Assembly (NCBI RefSeq): GCF_018642165.1
Contig: NZ_JAHHZM010000015.1
Location: 62,001 to 126,000 of the forward strand
Source of the DNA: Echinicola shivajiensis
GTDB taxonomy: Bacteria > Bacteroidota > Bacteroidia > Cytophagales > Cyclobacteriaceae
DNA: 64,000 bases
Reading direction: 5' to 3'
The translations under genes were made by a program, and so were the position numbers. This document shows positions 55,581-64,000 of the stretch, in pieces (position 1 is the stretch's first letter; every line of letters begins with the position of its first letter). The notes beneath the pieces are model-generated. The model saw only the letters and a program-made list of their open reading frames with translations. It searched no databases and was not told the origin of the DNA.

Positions 55581-55615
55581 TAACGGCTTATGCTAGACCT
55601 AGTAAATAAAAGTCA

Positions 55616-56371
55616 TTATTTAAACATAATAATAAATGCTCCCAGGGCTGTTAACACCAAAATCATTTTTCTAAAAAAGGCATCATCGATCATTTTAACG
55701 ATCTTGATTCCTAGTATAAATCCGAGGATTATTCCTGGAATCAATTTCAGATCGAGTAGGAGTGTTTCTGCTGTTATGGTGTTCCAGATAAAGAAATGAA
55801 AGGGTAATTTGAACACATTGATAATCATAAAAAGCCAGGCTGCTGTTCCTATAAATTGATTTTTGGGCAGTCTCATGGCTAAAAAGTAAATATTGGAAAT
55901 TGGGCCAGCCAAGTTACCCACCATGGTAGTAAAGCCAGCCAAGGTTCCGACGCCGCTTGCAAAAGTCCAGTGAGTGGGGACATTTTTGACCTTTTTTTGA
56001 TCCCACCAAACGATAAAAGCAACGGTAAGGAAGATGATAATGGCCATACAGATTTTAAAGGCCTGCTCTGGTAGGTCCATACCAAACCAACTTCCCAGCA
56101 CAATTCCCAATATCATCCAGGGAAGAAATTTGGCCACGTATTTCCATTGGGTATGTCGATTATAATAGATCACCGCAAACACATCTGCCACCACCAAAAG
56201 GGGCAATACGATGCCAGTGGATTGTTTAGCTTCAAAGGCTATGGCCATAAAAATCACATTGATGACCGCTATTCCTTTGATGCCGGCTTTGGACAGTCCG
56301 ATTACAAAAGCGGCTAAAAAACTTAGAATCCAAGAAGTGGTACTGATCTCTGAGATAATGGTTAAAAACAT
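55616..56371 (-). CDS. TauE/SafE family anion permease
   Basis: 251 residues, about eight membrane helices. N-terminal LSFLAAFVIGLSKAGIKGIAVINV and LLVVADVFAVIYYNRH, then central GFTTMVGNLAGPISNIYFLAMRLPKNQFIGTAAWLF, characteristic of the TauE/SafE/YfcA group. Usually transports sulfite, sulfoacetate or other organic anions. Substrate unknown. Convergent with the AhpD-like gene. Confidence 0.9.
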   Translation of the reverse strand: MFLTIISEISTTSWILSFLAAFVIGLSKAGIKGIAVINVIFMAIAFEAKQSTGIVLPLLVVADVFAVIYYNRHTQWKYVAKFLPWMILGIVLGSWFGMDLPEQAFKICMAIIIFLTVAFIVWWDQKKVKNVPTHWTFASGVGTLAGFTTMVGNLAGPISNIYFLAMRLPKNQFIGTAAWLFMIINVFKLPFHFFIWNTITAETLLLDLKLIPGIILGFILGIKIVKMIDDAFFRKMILVLTALGAFIIMFK

Positions 56372-56988
56372 AGATTAGGGTCAAAAACGAATGGCAAAAG
56401 CATTTTAATTCCGCAAACTTAAAAAAAAGAGCCGGAAGACCAGTCAACCAAGTTGGCTTAAATCAGAAATTAATTGGAATCTTAATTTTGTCATTGTTAG
56501 GAGCCTGCGATATGGAAATCCCAAATTAAAGAAATGGTTGCCGCAGTCTCTGTCAAGCCTGTATTTTCAAGCATGGCAGATACCTCCCAATTAAGGAAAT
56601 CAAATTGTCATAAGTCAACGCGATCCGCCTTGTGGATAAACAACCTCCTATTAGAAAAACTATTTATGAAATAAATTTTCAGAGTCGTGCTGACTTATAC
56701 CTTAATATCAATAGTCTTCTGACTTAAATGAGCAGAGATCTATTCCATTCTTACTGCTGCTACTATTTACTTTCGGTGTCTAAGGTGCCTATTTTATTTT
56801 GTGCTAATCATATCTCAAATATTGATTAATTACAGATAGTTATGAGAATGGATTACTTCATTCGGCAGACGCCTTGATTTTATAGCTATTTTAGTTAATT
56901 AGAATAACTTGATTAACAAAGGTGGCAATGTTCTTATTTCTTTTCCTATTTTAACAGGGAAGATTATCAAGTTTAATATTAGTTGAAT
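56372..56988. other. Intergenic region between divergent genes, 617 bases
   Basis: No supported open frame, RNA gene or repeat. AT content is high and no TAnnTTTG box was accepted. It must contain promoters for the permease and the pirin gene. Confidence 0.45.
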
Positions 56989-57894
56989 ATGCAATCAAAC
57001 GTAGGGCTTATAATAGAAGAAAAAGCGGCTAGTATTGGGAACTTTATAGTAGGCAGGCTGCTCCCATTTCGACAAAAGAGAACAGTTGGACCTTTTGTAT
57101 TTATTGACCATATGGGACCGGCCTGTTTGAAGGAGCATCAAAACCTAGATGTTCCACCTCATCCGCATATTGGACTTTCTACACTTACTTACTTATTTGA
57201 TGGGGCAATTTTTCATAGAGATAGCTTGGGAAATGCCATAGAGATTAAACCTGGTGAAGTCAATTGGATGACTGCGGGAAAAGGAGTGGTACATTCAGAA
57301 AGAACACCTGAATATTTAAGAAAAGAGGATAAATATCTTCACGGATTTCAGATATGGATTGGTTTGCCAAAGCACCTTGAACAAACTGAACCATCATTTT
57401 TTCACTTTGGCAAAGAAGATATTCCACATTGGGAAGAGGAACAAGTTGCCTATAAGTTGATTGCGGGTGAGATAAAAGATAGGAAGTCGCCTGTTCCGGC
57501 AAACAGTCCCTTATATTTTGTTGAAATAAAAACAAAAACAGCACAAAAAATAAATATTGGTGAGCACCTTTTCGGAGAGGTAGGAATGTACATTTTAGAG
57601 GGAACGGTGAAGATTGAAAATACCGATTTTGATAGCAGACAACTACTTATTGCAAAAAACGCCTCATTGTGCGAATTTCAAACCAATGGCGAAACCACCC
57701 TATACCTTTTTGGAGGGGAGCCTTTTGAAGAGGAACACTTCATGTTCTGGAATTTTGTAAATACAGATAAAGCTGTTTTAGAAAAGGCCAAAGAGAATTG
57801 GAAAAAGCAAAATTTAGAGGCCTTCCCAAAAATTCCCTATGATGATAAAGAATATGTACCACTTCCAGAAAGCGTATTCAAAAAGAAAGCATGA
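56989..57894 (+). CDS. Pirin family protein
   Basis: 301 residues from ATG (a TTG two codons before is less likely). N-terminal cupin with metal-site histidines in DVPPHPHIGLSTLTYLFDG and the later HRDSLGNAIEIKPGEVNWMTAGKGVVHSE. C-terminal pirin domain (from about 165) includes GGEPFEEEHFMFWNFVN. Pirins bind iron and act as quercetin 2,3-dioxygenases or as redox sensors; the role here is unknown. Confidence 0.92.
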   Translation: MQSNVGLIIEEKAASIGNFIVGRLLPFRQKRTVGPFVFIDHMGPACLKEHQNLDVPPHPHIGLSTLTYLFDGAIFHRDSLGNAIEIKPGEVNWMTAGKGVVHSERTPEYLRKEDKYLHGFQIWIGLPKHLEQTEPSFFHFGKEDIPHWEEEQVAYKLIAGEIKDRKSPVPANSPLYFVEIKTKTAQKINIGEHLFGEVGMYILEGTVKIENTDFDSRQLLIAKNASLCEFQTNGETTLYLFGGEPFEEEHFMFWNFVNTDKAVLEKAKENWKKQNLEAFPKIPYDDKEYVPLPESVFKKKA

Positions 57895-57975
57895 TAATAT
57901 TTAAACAGGATAAGCAAATAAGCTAGGGATATGTACATGTATTTGTTCACATCATTCCAATCCCTTTTAGTTGCT

Positions 57976-59199
57976 TTATTCTCCCTCATTGTTCAATGCT
58001 CGTTTTAAGACAGGGGTTAATTTTGACGGACTTACTTTTGTTAACTTCAAGGATATACAACCGTTAAAAACGGCGAACCGCCTTATGGATTCCACAAAAG
58101 GTTCTAACCATAATTCAAGGTCTATATCCTTGTTTTCAATATGAAGATGTATGATCTCAAATTCCTGCTCTTTTCTATGTGCTTTACAGTCCACTCTGCC
58201 TATAAATTGGGATCCAAATAAGATGGGCAAACAAAAATAACCGAATTGTCTTTTCTCTTTTGGAGTATAGCATTCAAGCCGAAAATCAAAGTCAAAAAGT
58301 TGTTGGATGCGGTCACGATGAATAATGAAATTATCAAAAGGAGATAGCAAGTGTAATTTTTTACCCTTTTTTGTGAATGATTTATTCATTAAATCACTTT
58401 GTAAGAACAGCGGAGATAAACCTTCTATTTCGACTTTTTGTACGGAGCCTTCCTCGAGCATGGATGCCAAAACATCTTGGACATTGTTCCTAAGCGTTTT
58501 CCCTTTTTTAAGGTGGGTGATTTGTTTTATGCTGGTGAATCCATAAGCGCGCAAATAGGTTTTTACCAAATATTCAGCAAACTCCATTGGGCTTGGTACT
58601 GTCAAATCAATATTATCAGGCAGTACCCTTTCGGTAATATCATAGGTTTTTTGCATTCCATTCCGTTCACAAATCATCAAATCGCCTTGCATAAAGAGCC
58701 TTTCAAGCGCTACCTTGGTTGGTTTCCAATTCCACCAACTGCCTGGTTTTTTACTTTTGCTTTCAAAGTCTCTAGCTTTTTTGGGACCTTCCTCACGAAC
58801 GGTTTCCATGACATATTGCATGACTTTGGGGTCTGCATTATAGTAATGTGACTTATCTCCTTTGACTGCCAACATTTGAGGAAGAGCAAAACGAAAATCC
58901 CTCATTGGGAGGTAAGAGGCGGCATGAAACCAATACTCAAACACTTTGGCTTCTTTAACCAATCTATCTAAATGTTCCGTTTTATAATCAGGAATTCTGG
59001 TATACAAGGTATGGTGGTGGGCACGCTCCACAATGGAAAGAGTATCAATCTGTAAATATCCAAGATGTTCCAAGGTATTGAGCACTGCCTTTTTCCCTTT
59101 TCCGAATGGAGAGTATTGGAGTAATCCTTGGCTTTTTAGGGTGATTCTTTGTAAATCTTCTAAGGTCAAAATGATTTCCGTATGTTTTTCATATTTCAT
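57976..59199 (-). CDS. AlkZ/AlkX-like winged-helix DNA glycosylase (YcaQ family, HTH_42)
   Basis: 407 residues, tandem winged-helix protein. Residues 46-62 contain GYLQIDTLSIVERAHHH, where the catalytic triplet reads Q-I-D (50-52). In the YcaQ/AlkX subgroup this triplet is Q-phi-D, while AlkZ proper has Q-phi-Q. Further family stretches: FEYWFHAASYLPMRDFRFALP and LLSPFDNFIIHRDRI. These enzymes remove alkylated bases or unhook interstrand crosslinks. The subgroup call is by motif only. Length as expected. Confidence 0.85.
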   Translation of the reverse strand: MKYEKHTEIILTLEDLQRITLKSQGLLQYSPFGKGKKAVLNTLEHLGYLQIDTLSIVERAHHHTLYTRIPDYKTEHLDRLVKEAKVFEYWFHAASYLPMRDFRFALPQMLAVKGDKSHYYNADPKVMQYVMETVREEGPKKARDFESKSKKPGSWWNWKPTKVALERLFMQGDLMICERNGMQKTYDITERVLPDNIDLTVPSPMEFAEYLVKTYLRAYGFTSIKQITHLKKGKTLRNNVQDVLASMLEEGSVQKVEIEGLSPLFLQSDLMNKSFTKKGKKLHLLSPFDNFIIHRDRIQQLFDFDFRLECYTPKEKRQFGYFCLPILFGSQFIGRVDCKAHRKEQEFEIIHLHIENKDIDLELWLEPFVESIRRFAVFNGCISLKLTKVSPSKLTPVLKRALNNEGE

Positions 59200-59277
59200 T
59201 AAGAAATTGAAATATAAGTTTCTTTATCTGTATTACCAGGATGTTCCAGGCTTTCAGCAAAGCAGTGAATTAATCGT

Positions 59278-59309
59278 AATTGAGAGGAGCCTGAGACGCG
59301 GCAATCTCA
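59278..59309. repeat. Possible copy of a widespread intergenic palindromic repeat
   Basis: Contains GAGGAGCCTGAGACGCGGCA and AATCTCA, resembling the ATTGCGAGGAGC...GCGGCAATCTC intergenic element known from many bacteria. The copy is degenerate at its left end. Confidence 0.4.
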
Positions 59310-59337
59310 GATACCTAATAGAAGGTTTGTTGAAAAA

Positions 59338-59377
59338 ACAAAAGGGGTAGAATTTTACAATATTCCCCCCCTTTTGT
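59338..59377 (-). terminator. Terminator-like stem beyond the GH20 gene
   Basis: 10-bp arms ACAAAAGGGG (59338-59347) and CCCCTTTTGT (59368-59377), loop of 20 bases. T-rich sequence follows on the minus strand. It lies between the GH20 stop codon and the DNA glycosylase gene start. Confidence 0.6.
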
Positions 59378-59399
59378 CTCAATTAAAATACTGAAGGAA

Positions 59400-61466
59400 T
59401 TATTTGTTAAATTGTTCGGACAATTTTTCTAGAAATAGCATCTCAGCATAGAATTGCCAGTCAAAATTAATGGACTGATTGGCCAAGTGAACATGGTGAT
59501 CTTGATCCAGGATATAATTATCAGGTTTATAAAGTACCCTTGTTTTGCTATATACTGTTTCCAATTCATTTTTCAAGTTGTTGAATTCATCCGATAATCC
59601 CATTAAATCTCTTTTGGAGGCCTCTCGCTCTTCATTGGTTTTGGCCATATCGTAATTTCTTAGTAGTATCAATGAATTGGTAGAAAAATGAACCAGGTTA
59701 TTAACCTGTTCATAAACCTCCAAAGTGTAGTGATTTCGCAAGGTTTTTGATTTGAGAGTCTCTATTTTCTTTTTGAGCTTAGAAGTAATTATTGCCACTT
59801 CTTCTGCTTGCTTTAATCTTTCTTGGTTAGCAGTTGTCCATTCTCCAGGGTTATCCGAATTAGGTAAGGCAATCACTCCAGCTTCTTTTGGATTATCGGA
59901 TCGCATCAGGTAATTGCGCTTATTTCCTTGAAGCAAAGCGTTTTTCCAGAAAGAAACAGGACCTTCCAGCGAATCGATAAAGGCAAAGGATTCGTCTGCC
60001 AATGCGTTGGCTAAATCCCGTCTTCTGTAAAGGGATTTCATGTCTGCAATGGTGGTTTTATCTCCTGCCCAAGAATATTCGGCAAAGGCCAAAATCCCCC
60101 TGTTATAAAGTTCAAAATGAGGAGAATCATCATCCCAAAGTGTCAACAATAACCTCCCTAGATTATTTTTTATGGAGGATAGGGCAAAGGATCTGATTGG
60201 GCCAATATTACTTTCATTCTGAGGCATAAGTACCCAACGGGTTTGGCCGGCAGTAGCTCCCATTACTTGAAGGCCATTATCCGTAAACCATTGCATGGCT
60301 TTCTTATTCCCATAGAGTTCAGGATTCATGTAGCTCCACCTCATATAAATACAGTTTTTTGGAAATTGTTCCAAAAAAGCCTCCAACTTAGGACCGTTTG
60401 CTTTCCATAAAGAATCGGTTTCCTCTTTGCTGTACTTTGCATCGTGTGTAGGTCCATATACCCCAGCATTTTTGAGTGGCATATCATCCCAAAAAATTGG
60501 AATTCTATTATGCTTTTCGGCAAACTCAGTTACCCTGTTCAGCCAGACAAGTTGAAGCTCTAAAGCAGATTTACCACTGTTTCTTCCATTGGTATGTACT
60601 TCATCTCCACCAATATGTAGGTATTTGCCGTGTGGTGTTGCTTTTAGGGCATCTTCATAGAGATCAAATTGGACTTCATAGGTTTTTTCATCGAGAGGAT
60701 TAAATGCCCAGTCACTTTTAGGGTCATCTCTTAAATCTTTATATTTATCATGTTTTAGGATAAATGAGGCATGACCCAGACCTTGGATCAGTGGACTGAT
60801 TTCAATATGCCTTTCATTGGCATAATCACTTAATTTCTTCCATTCTTCAATAGAAAAAGCATCTGCTGAGGCAATTATAGGCTGTTGCTCATACTTTAAT
60901 TTATCCTCAAATTCCAATATAATACCATTGACTTTATAATGTGCCAGCTTGTCTATGAGGGCATAATAATATTCAAGTGTTTCCCTATGGTGTTTGATGT
61001 CTAAATGGATGGACCTATATGCCAGTTCAGGATAATCAGTGATAGAACATTCCGGAAGGTTTGTATTTTGTTCACTAGCGTCCAGACACAGCTGTTGCAA
61101 GCTTTCAAAAGCATACAATAAACCAGCCTCGTCTTGGGCATGGATACTTACCTGATCCTTGCCAATGCTCATTTTATATCCTCCTTCTACCAGTCCTAAT
61201 GAGTTGTCAATTTCAAAAACAATTGCGGCTTCAGGTGCAGCTTTTGATTTAGTCAATGATGCGGATAAGGAAGATTTCGGGAGTTTTTCATGGTTCAAGC
61301 TATAATAGCTGTTGATATCATTACTCTTAAGTTCACTGACTCCAGAGATTTGAAATTCTTGTGGAGTTGGCAATAGTTTGAAATCCCCAAGGGTCTTATG
61401 TTTTTCTTGACAAGAATATACTGTGATTAATATTATTGCCAGAATCATTAAATAGGACTTGTTCAT
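59400..61466 (-). CDS. GH20 beta-N-acetylhexosaminidase, lipoprotein
   Basis: 688 residues. Lipobox YSC at Cys19. N-terminal GH20b-like domain (about 30-140), then the GH20 barrel. The catalytic pair is D288-E289 in HIGGDEVH, with SIHLDIKHHRETLEYYY early in the barrel. The C-terminal 190 residues form a helical domain. The enzyme releases N-acetyl-hexosamine from glycans or chitin oligomers. The gene stands alone, without a SusCD pair. Confidence 0.88.
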   Translation of the reverse strand: MNKSYLMILAIILITVYSCQEKHKTLGDFKLLPTPQEFQISGVSELKSNDINSYYSLNHEKLPKSSLSASLTKSKAAPEAAIVFEIDNSLGLVEGGYKMSIGKDQVSIHAQDEAGLLYAFESLQQLCLDASEQNTNLPECSITDYPELAYRSIHLDIKHHRETLEYYYALIDKLAHYKVNGIILEFEDKLKYEQQPIIASADAFSIEEWKKLSDYANERHIEISPLIQGLGHASFILKHDKYKDLRDDPKSDWAFNPLDEKTYEVQFDLYEDALKATPHGKYLHIGGDEVHTNGRNSGKSALELQLVWLNRVTEFAEKHNRIPIFWDDMPLKNAGVYGPTHDAKYSKEETDSLWKANGPKLEAFLEQFPKNCIYMRWSYMNPELYGNKKAMQWFTDNGLQVMGATAGQTRWVLMPQNESNIGPIRSFALSSIKNNLGRLLLTLWDDDSPHFELYNRGILAFAEYSWAGDKTTIADMKSLYRRRDLANALADESFAFIDSLEGPVSFWKNALLQGNKRNYLMRSDNPKEAGVIALPNSDNPGEWTTANQERLKQAEEVAIITSKLKKKIETLKSKTLRNHYTLEVYEQVNNLVHFSTNSLILLRNYDMAKTNEEREASKRDLMGLSDEFNNLKNELETVYSKTRVLYKPDNYILDQDHHVHLANQSINFDWQFYAEMLFLEKLSEQFNK

Positions 61467-61872
61467 AGAATTAAATTAAAAAGGTTATTTGTTTAAAAAT
61501 AGAAGTTTTTACCAAGATGAAAAAATGAACAGTAAATTTTATTTACAAGAAAAATATTGTTTTGAAAATTGAACGTTACTTTTTGAAAGTAAATGAAAGA
61601 CAAAGCATCGGGTATTGAAGCTGCTTTTCTATACCAAGGCTTTAAAAAAGATCTGAATGGAACGATTAAGTTTAAATGTCTTTGGAATTTAAATACCGTA
61701 TAAAAGAAATGAGATTACGGATGAAGTATTTCCATTGTCTTAGATGTTTTGAGCCTTCAACAAGCTCAGGGGCCTCAAGTTCAGCAACCAAAACGCTATA
61801 TGGATAGATGTAAAGAAAGACATTTGGTAGGTATCTAAAAAAATCCAATTTGTTAATGGATCAAATCACAGA

Positions 61873-62013
61873 TTAAAATTGTGCATTGATTCTACCAATA
61901 ATGAATATTATTACAACTATTGCTATTATAAAAATGATTAATCTCCATATCTGGCCAAAACAACCAATTTCTTTATTTCTATCAAGAATTTTCTGTACGG
62001 ACGGATGTAGCAT
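61873..62013 (-). CDS. Possible small membrane protein (46 residues)
   Basis: The frame reads MLHPSVQKILDRNKEIGC, then a strongly hydrophobic helix (LIIFIIAIVVIIFIIG), then a short end. A single-pass topology is plausible. No homologue recalled and no ribosome-binding or promoter signal seen, so it may be chance. Confidence 0.35.
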   Translation of the reverse strand: MLHPSVQKILDRNKEIGCFGQIWRLIIFIIAIVVIIFIIGRINAQF

Positions 62014-62087
62014 GATGAGGAATATTTTACCATATTTAATTTAATCATTTTAAAAATAATATCTCCCGCTTACTGGAATTAAAAATT

Positions 62088-62124
62088 CCAAACTAGGTGT
62101 AGTCATCGACTACTCCTAGTTTGG
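62088..62124. repeat. GTAG-core palindrome, element 4 (distant)
   Basis: 17-base arms CCAAACTAGGTGTAGTC and GACTACTCCTAGTTTGG pair with one mismatch around a three-base loop. The GGTGTAG core resembles the elements at 46291 and 55551; the loop differs. Confidence 0.6.
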
Positions 62125-62227
62125 AAAATCAGTCGTTGCCAGTTCAGAGGATCATAATCCATGAAAATTGGAACATCCCCTTTCAGCAATAACACCGGCT
62201 AGCCACCATGATTTTGGTTAGAATAAG

Positions 62228-62746
62228 CTATTTCCTTCTGAAGGTGAAAATACCATCAATAGTAGTTGAATTTACCGCACCATCCATGCTTTGTTCCATG
62301 GTTTCGGCATAGGTTAAAACCATTTCATTGTCGGTAAGAGAAACGATTTTAGCGGCATCTGGAACTCCATCGGAAGGAGTAACAATCAGCTGCCCATCCT
62401 TTAATTCATAAGGGCCGCTTTCCATAAATCCCTCCATACGTAAATTATATTCACTTACCTGACCGAATATTTCTGTTTTCAGGTTGATAGTATAAGAACC
62501 TTCGGAAACGAAGGTCTGTGGAGAATCTTTAAATTCCAGAGAACAGTCCATATCAGTAGCCATACCCTCAAAGCTGCTGGGGAATTCCATTTCTTCAAAA
62601 GTAGTGGTGGAAGTACCCGTGTAAACCATACCAGTCAAATCCCAGGTTCCAACAACTGAATTGTCTGAACTTGGTGTTTCATCATTAGTACATGAAAACA
62701 AAAATACAACAAAAGCAAAAAGCAAAAGTTTAGTGAAATATTTCAT
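62228..62746 (-). CDS. Small lipocalin-like lipoprotein
   Basis: 172 residues. Lipobox LFSC; after an acidic linker the body opens VVGTWDLTGMVYTG, the pattern of lipocalin-like lipoproteins of Bacteroidota. It ends DGIFTFRRK. Alternating strands throughout. Ligand and role unknown. Confidence 0.75.
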   Translation of the reverse strand: MKYFTKLLLFAFVVFLFSCTNDETPSSDNSVVGTWDLTGMVYTGTSTTTFEEMEFPSSFEGMATDMDCSLEFKDSPQTFVSEGSYTINLKTEIFGQVSEYNLRMEGFMESGPYELKDGQLIVTPSDGVPDAAKIVSLTDNEMVLTYAETMEQSMDGAVNSTTIDGIFTFRRK

Positions 62747-63276
62747 TATAGTAAAAGATTAAGGTTAAAGAAGATTTAATTGAAGTGCAAAAATTAGTAT
62801 TTGAATATATGAAAAAATTATTTAAAATACATTTTAATGATGTTGAAATTATTTTTTTTAATGGGTTTTGATCCTGAGGGGCATTTAGTTCAGTTTATAA
62901 TTGCTTTTCAAATTTTAAAAGAATTCAAAAGAAGCAGACTGCAATAGGAGGGAGGAAGATCAAGCTACTAGTGCAGTACTTTTTTGAGTAATTTAAGGAT
63001 GAACAACTGTCTGGCGGACTTGAGCAGGGAGGCGAAGTTTTTGTATGCTATAACTGTTCCAAGTCTTCATCCCGGTGTTGACTTGGAACTAACCAATTAA
63101 ACTCAAAAGGAAATTTTAGATTCTCAGGAAAGTAGTCATAGGAACCTAGTCGTTCAGACCTCTAAGCGCCAAATTAGTTTAGTGAAGGGAGGTTTTAACT
63201 ATGCTTGGCAGGGGTATTTACACCCAAGGAGGAAGTTCATACCACATGAATACTTAGTTATTATCAAGCGTAGGTC
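62747..63276. other. Gene-poor region, 530 bases
   Basis: No open frame, terminator hairpin or repeat that I can support. Base composition is mixed, richer in G than nearby gaps, which could mean decayed coding sequence; not proven. Confidence 0.4.
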
Positions 63277-64000
63277 TTATTGCTTGTTCAAGTGATCAAT
63301 TTTCATTTTAGCGTGTTCATTATTGGGATTGAGTTCTAGCGATTTTTTATAATTTTCGATTGCTTTTTTGTTATTTCCCAGTGATTCATATGCATCTCCC
63401 AAGCTATCATAAGCATTAAATGAGTTGGGATAGTTATCAGTATTCAAGATAAAGAATTCCAAAGCCTTTGGCTTATCACTTTCAAGACTACTTCTGAGGA
63501 ATCTATAGCCTATTTGATTCACAAGGTACTCTGGTGGGCTGAGATCCCAAGATAGTCGCTTAGAAAGAGATTGAAAATGTCGAGTTAGCTGACCTATACT
63601 TTTCACATCTCTATAGGAAATCCCATAACCTTCAAAAATTGCAGAGATTCCATTATGAAAAGCAATGATTGGAACTGAACTATGGTCTTCATTTTCAAAA
63701 TATTCCAACTTTGCAGGAAATTCATCTTTACATTTGCTGTTTAATGCCTCGTATAATCGTATATGGCGATCACGATTTCCGATATTCCTTTTTCCCCAAT
63801 TCGCAGTGGCTATGTAAATGAATCGTTCAAATGAATTCTCAGTGACAACTTCTAACTTTTTGTCCATCGTTTCTGAATCCCATGTTCCAAAGCTTGGGTC
63901 AACAGCAATAAAAGAATTGAAAAGTGTCTTTTCTTTTAAATAGGTATGAGTAGCTAACAAACCACCCAAAGAATGCCCAAAAAGGATCCGATAGGCTGCA
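63277..64000 (-). CDS. Alpha/beta-hydrolase (esterase) with C-terminal TPR, 5' truncated
   Basis: The frame continues past the window end: read upstream it gives AAYRILFGHSLGG, the GHSLGG nucleophile elbow of esterase-D/Fes-type hydrolases. The following part has the Asp and His region (DPSFGTWDSE; NEDHSSVPIIAFHNGI with the catalytic His). The C-terminus carries TPR repeats (NSFNAYDSLGDAYESLGNNKKAIENYKKSLELNPNN). Likely substrate is an ester such as a siderophore or sugar ester. The start is outside the window. Confidence 0.85.
   Translation of the reverse strand, partial: AAYRILFGHSLGGLLATHTYLKEKTLFNSFIAVDPSFGTWDSETMDKKLEVVTENSFERFIYIATANWGKRNIGNRDRHIRLYEALNSKCKDEFPAKLEYFENEDHSSVPIIAFHNGISAIFEGYGISYRDVKSIGQLTRHFQSLSKRLSWDLSPPEYLVNQIGYRFLRSSLESDKPKALEFFILNTDNYPNSFNAYDSLGDAYESLGNNKKAIENYKKSLELNPNNEHAKMKIDHLNKQ

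Larger units (their letters stand above)
61467..62227. other. Gene-poor region, 761 bases
   Basis: Holds one possible small membrane-protein frame (61873-62013) and a palindrome (62088-62124). The remainder, about 61470-61870, shows no coding pattern or RNA that I can support. Confidence 0.45.

Noticed and set aside
59033-59350. 105-codon plus-strand frame
   Set aside because: Runs antisense through the start of the DNA glycosylase gene and across a terminator and a repeat; composition is not coding-like.

Overview
The window looks like chromosomal DNA of a marine or soil member of the Bacteroidota, probably Cyclobacteriaceae or a close relative. This rests on gene content: T9SS type B (gliding-associated, CHU_C) sorting domains, SprB repeats, DUF4625 lipoproteins, TonB-dependent receptors and many short lipoproteins. 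It also rests on promoters, because several genes have the Bacteroidota -7 box TAnnTTTG and almost none has a purine-rich Shine-Dalgarno site. The family assignment is inference. No phage, insertion sequence, rRNA or CRISPR array was seen.

Layout. 1-8.5 kb is mostly core: the C-terminal part of a glutamate-synthase-like FMN enzyme, L-2-hydroxyglutarate oxidase, a small outer-membrane protein, a formate/nitrite-type channel, an rRNA methyltransferase, a YbiT-type ABC-F protein with one degenerate ATP site, and a Bcr/CflA exporter. 8.9-15.4 kb holds two tandem ~1045-residue secreted proteins of identical domain order (IgGFc-binding-like, PKD, SprB x3, CHU_C). 15.4-27.8 kb holds ilvA, three identical tRNA-Asp genes with a promoter and terminator, an Omp85-like barrel, accA, a cluster of metallo-hydrolase, patatin and acyltransferase genes followed by yihY, an SDR, a TetR regulator, tyrS and a periplasmic beta-propeller protein. 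28-33.7 kb holds DUF2752, TM2 and DUF4097 genes, a DcaP-like porin with a second barrel protein, and an M28 peptidase.

33.8-37.9 kb is a likely metal (probably zinc) acquisition locus: TonB receptor, two DUF4625 lipoproteins and a histidine-rich lipoprotein. Three 15-bp 7-1-7 palindromes of the form TGCAACA-N-TGTTGCA lie in its two promoter regions, as expected for a Fur-family (Zur-like) repressor. 38-46 kb is mixed: truC, a Gfo/Idh oxidoreductase, small unknown genes, yjdM, a zinc dehydrogenase, an esterase and a haem-c lipoprotein.

46-56 kb is the most accessory-looking part. An AraC regulator and an O-acetyltransferase precede a tight five-gene operon (cupin lipoprotein, Tat-signal alcohol dehydrogenase, aldo/keto reductase, second cupin, tautomerase). 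Then come a second AraC regulator divergent from hxlB-hxlA (the two formaldehyde-fixing enzymes of the ribulose monophosphate pathway), a Crp/Fnr regulator with an AhpD-like protein, and a TauE/SafE permease. These modules are separated by three copies of a ~120-nt multi-hairpin repeat and by perfect or near-perfect GTAGCAT palindromes, resembling REP/BIME elements. Together the genes suggest handling of reactive carbonyls and formaldehyde.

56-64 kb holds a pirin, an AlkZ/AlkX-like DNA glycosylase, a GH20 hexosaminidase lipoprotein, long gene-poor stretches, a small lipoprotein and the C-terminal part of an esterase-TPR protein that runs off the window.
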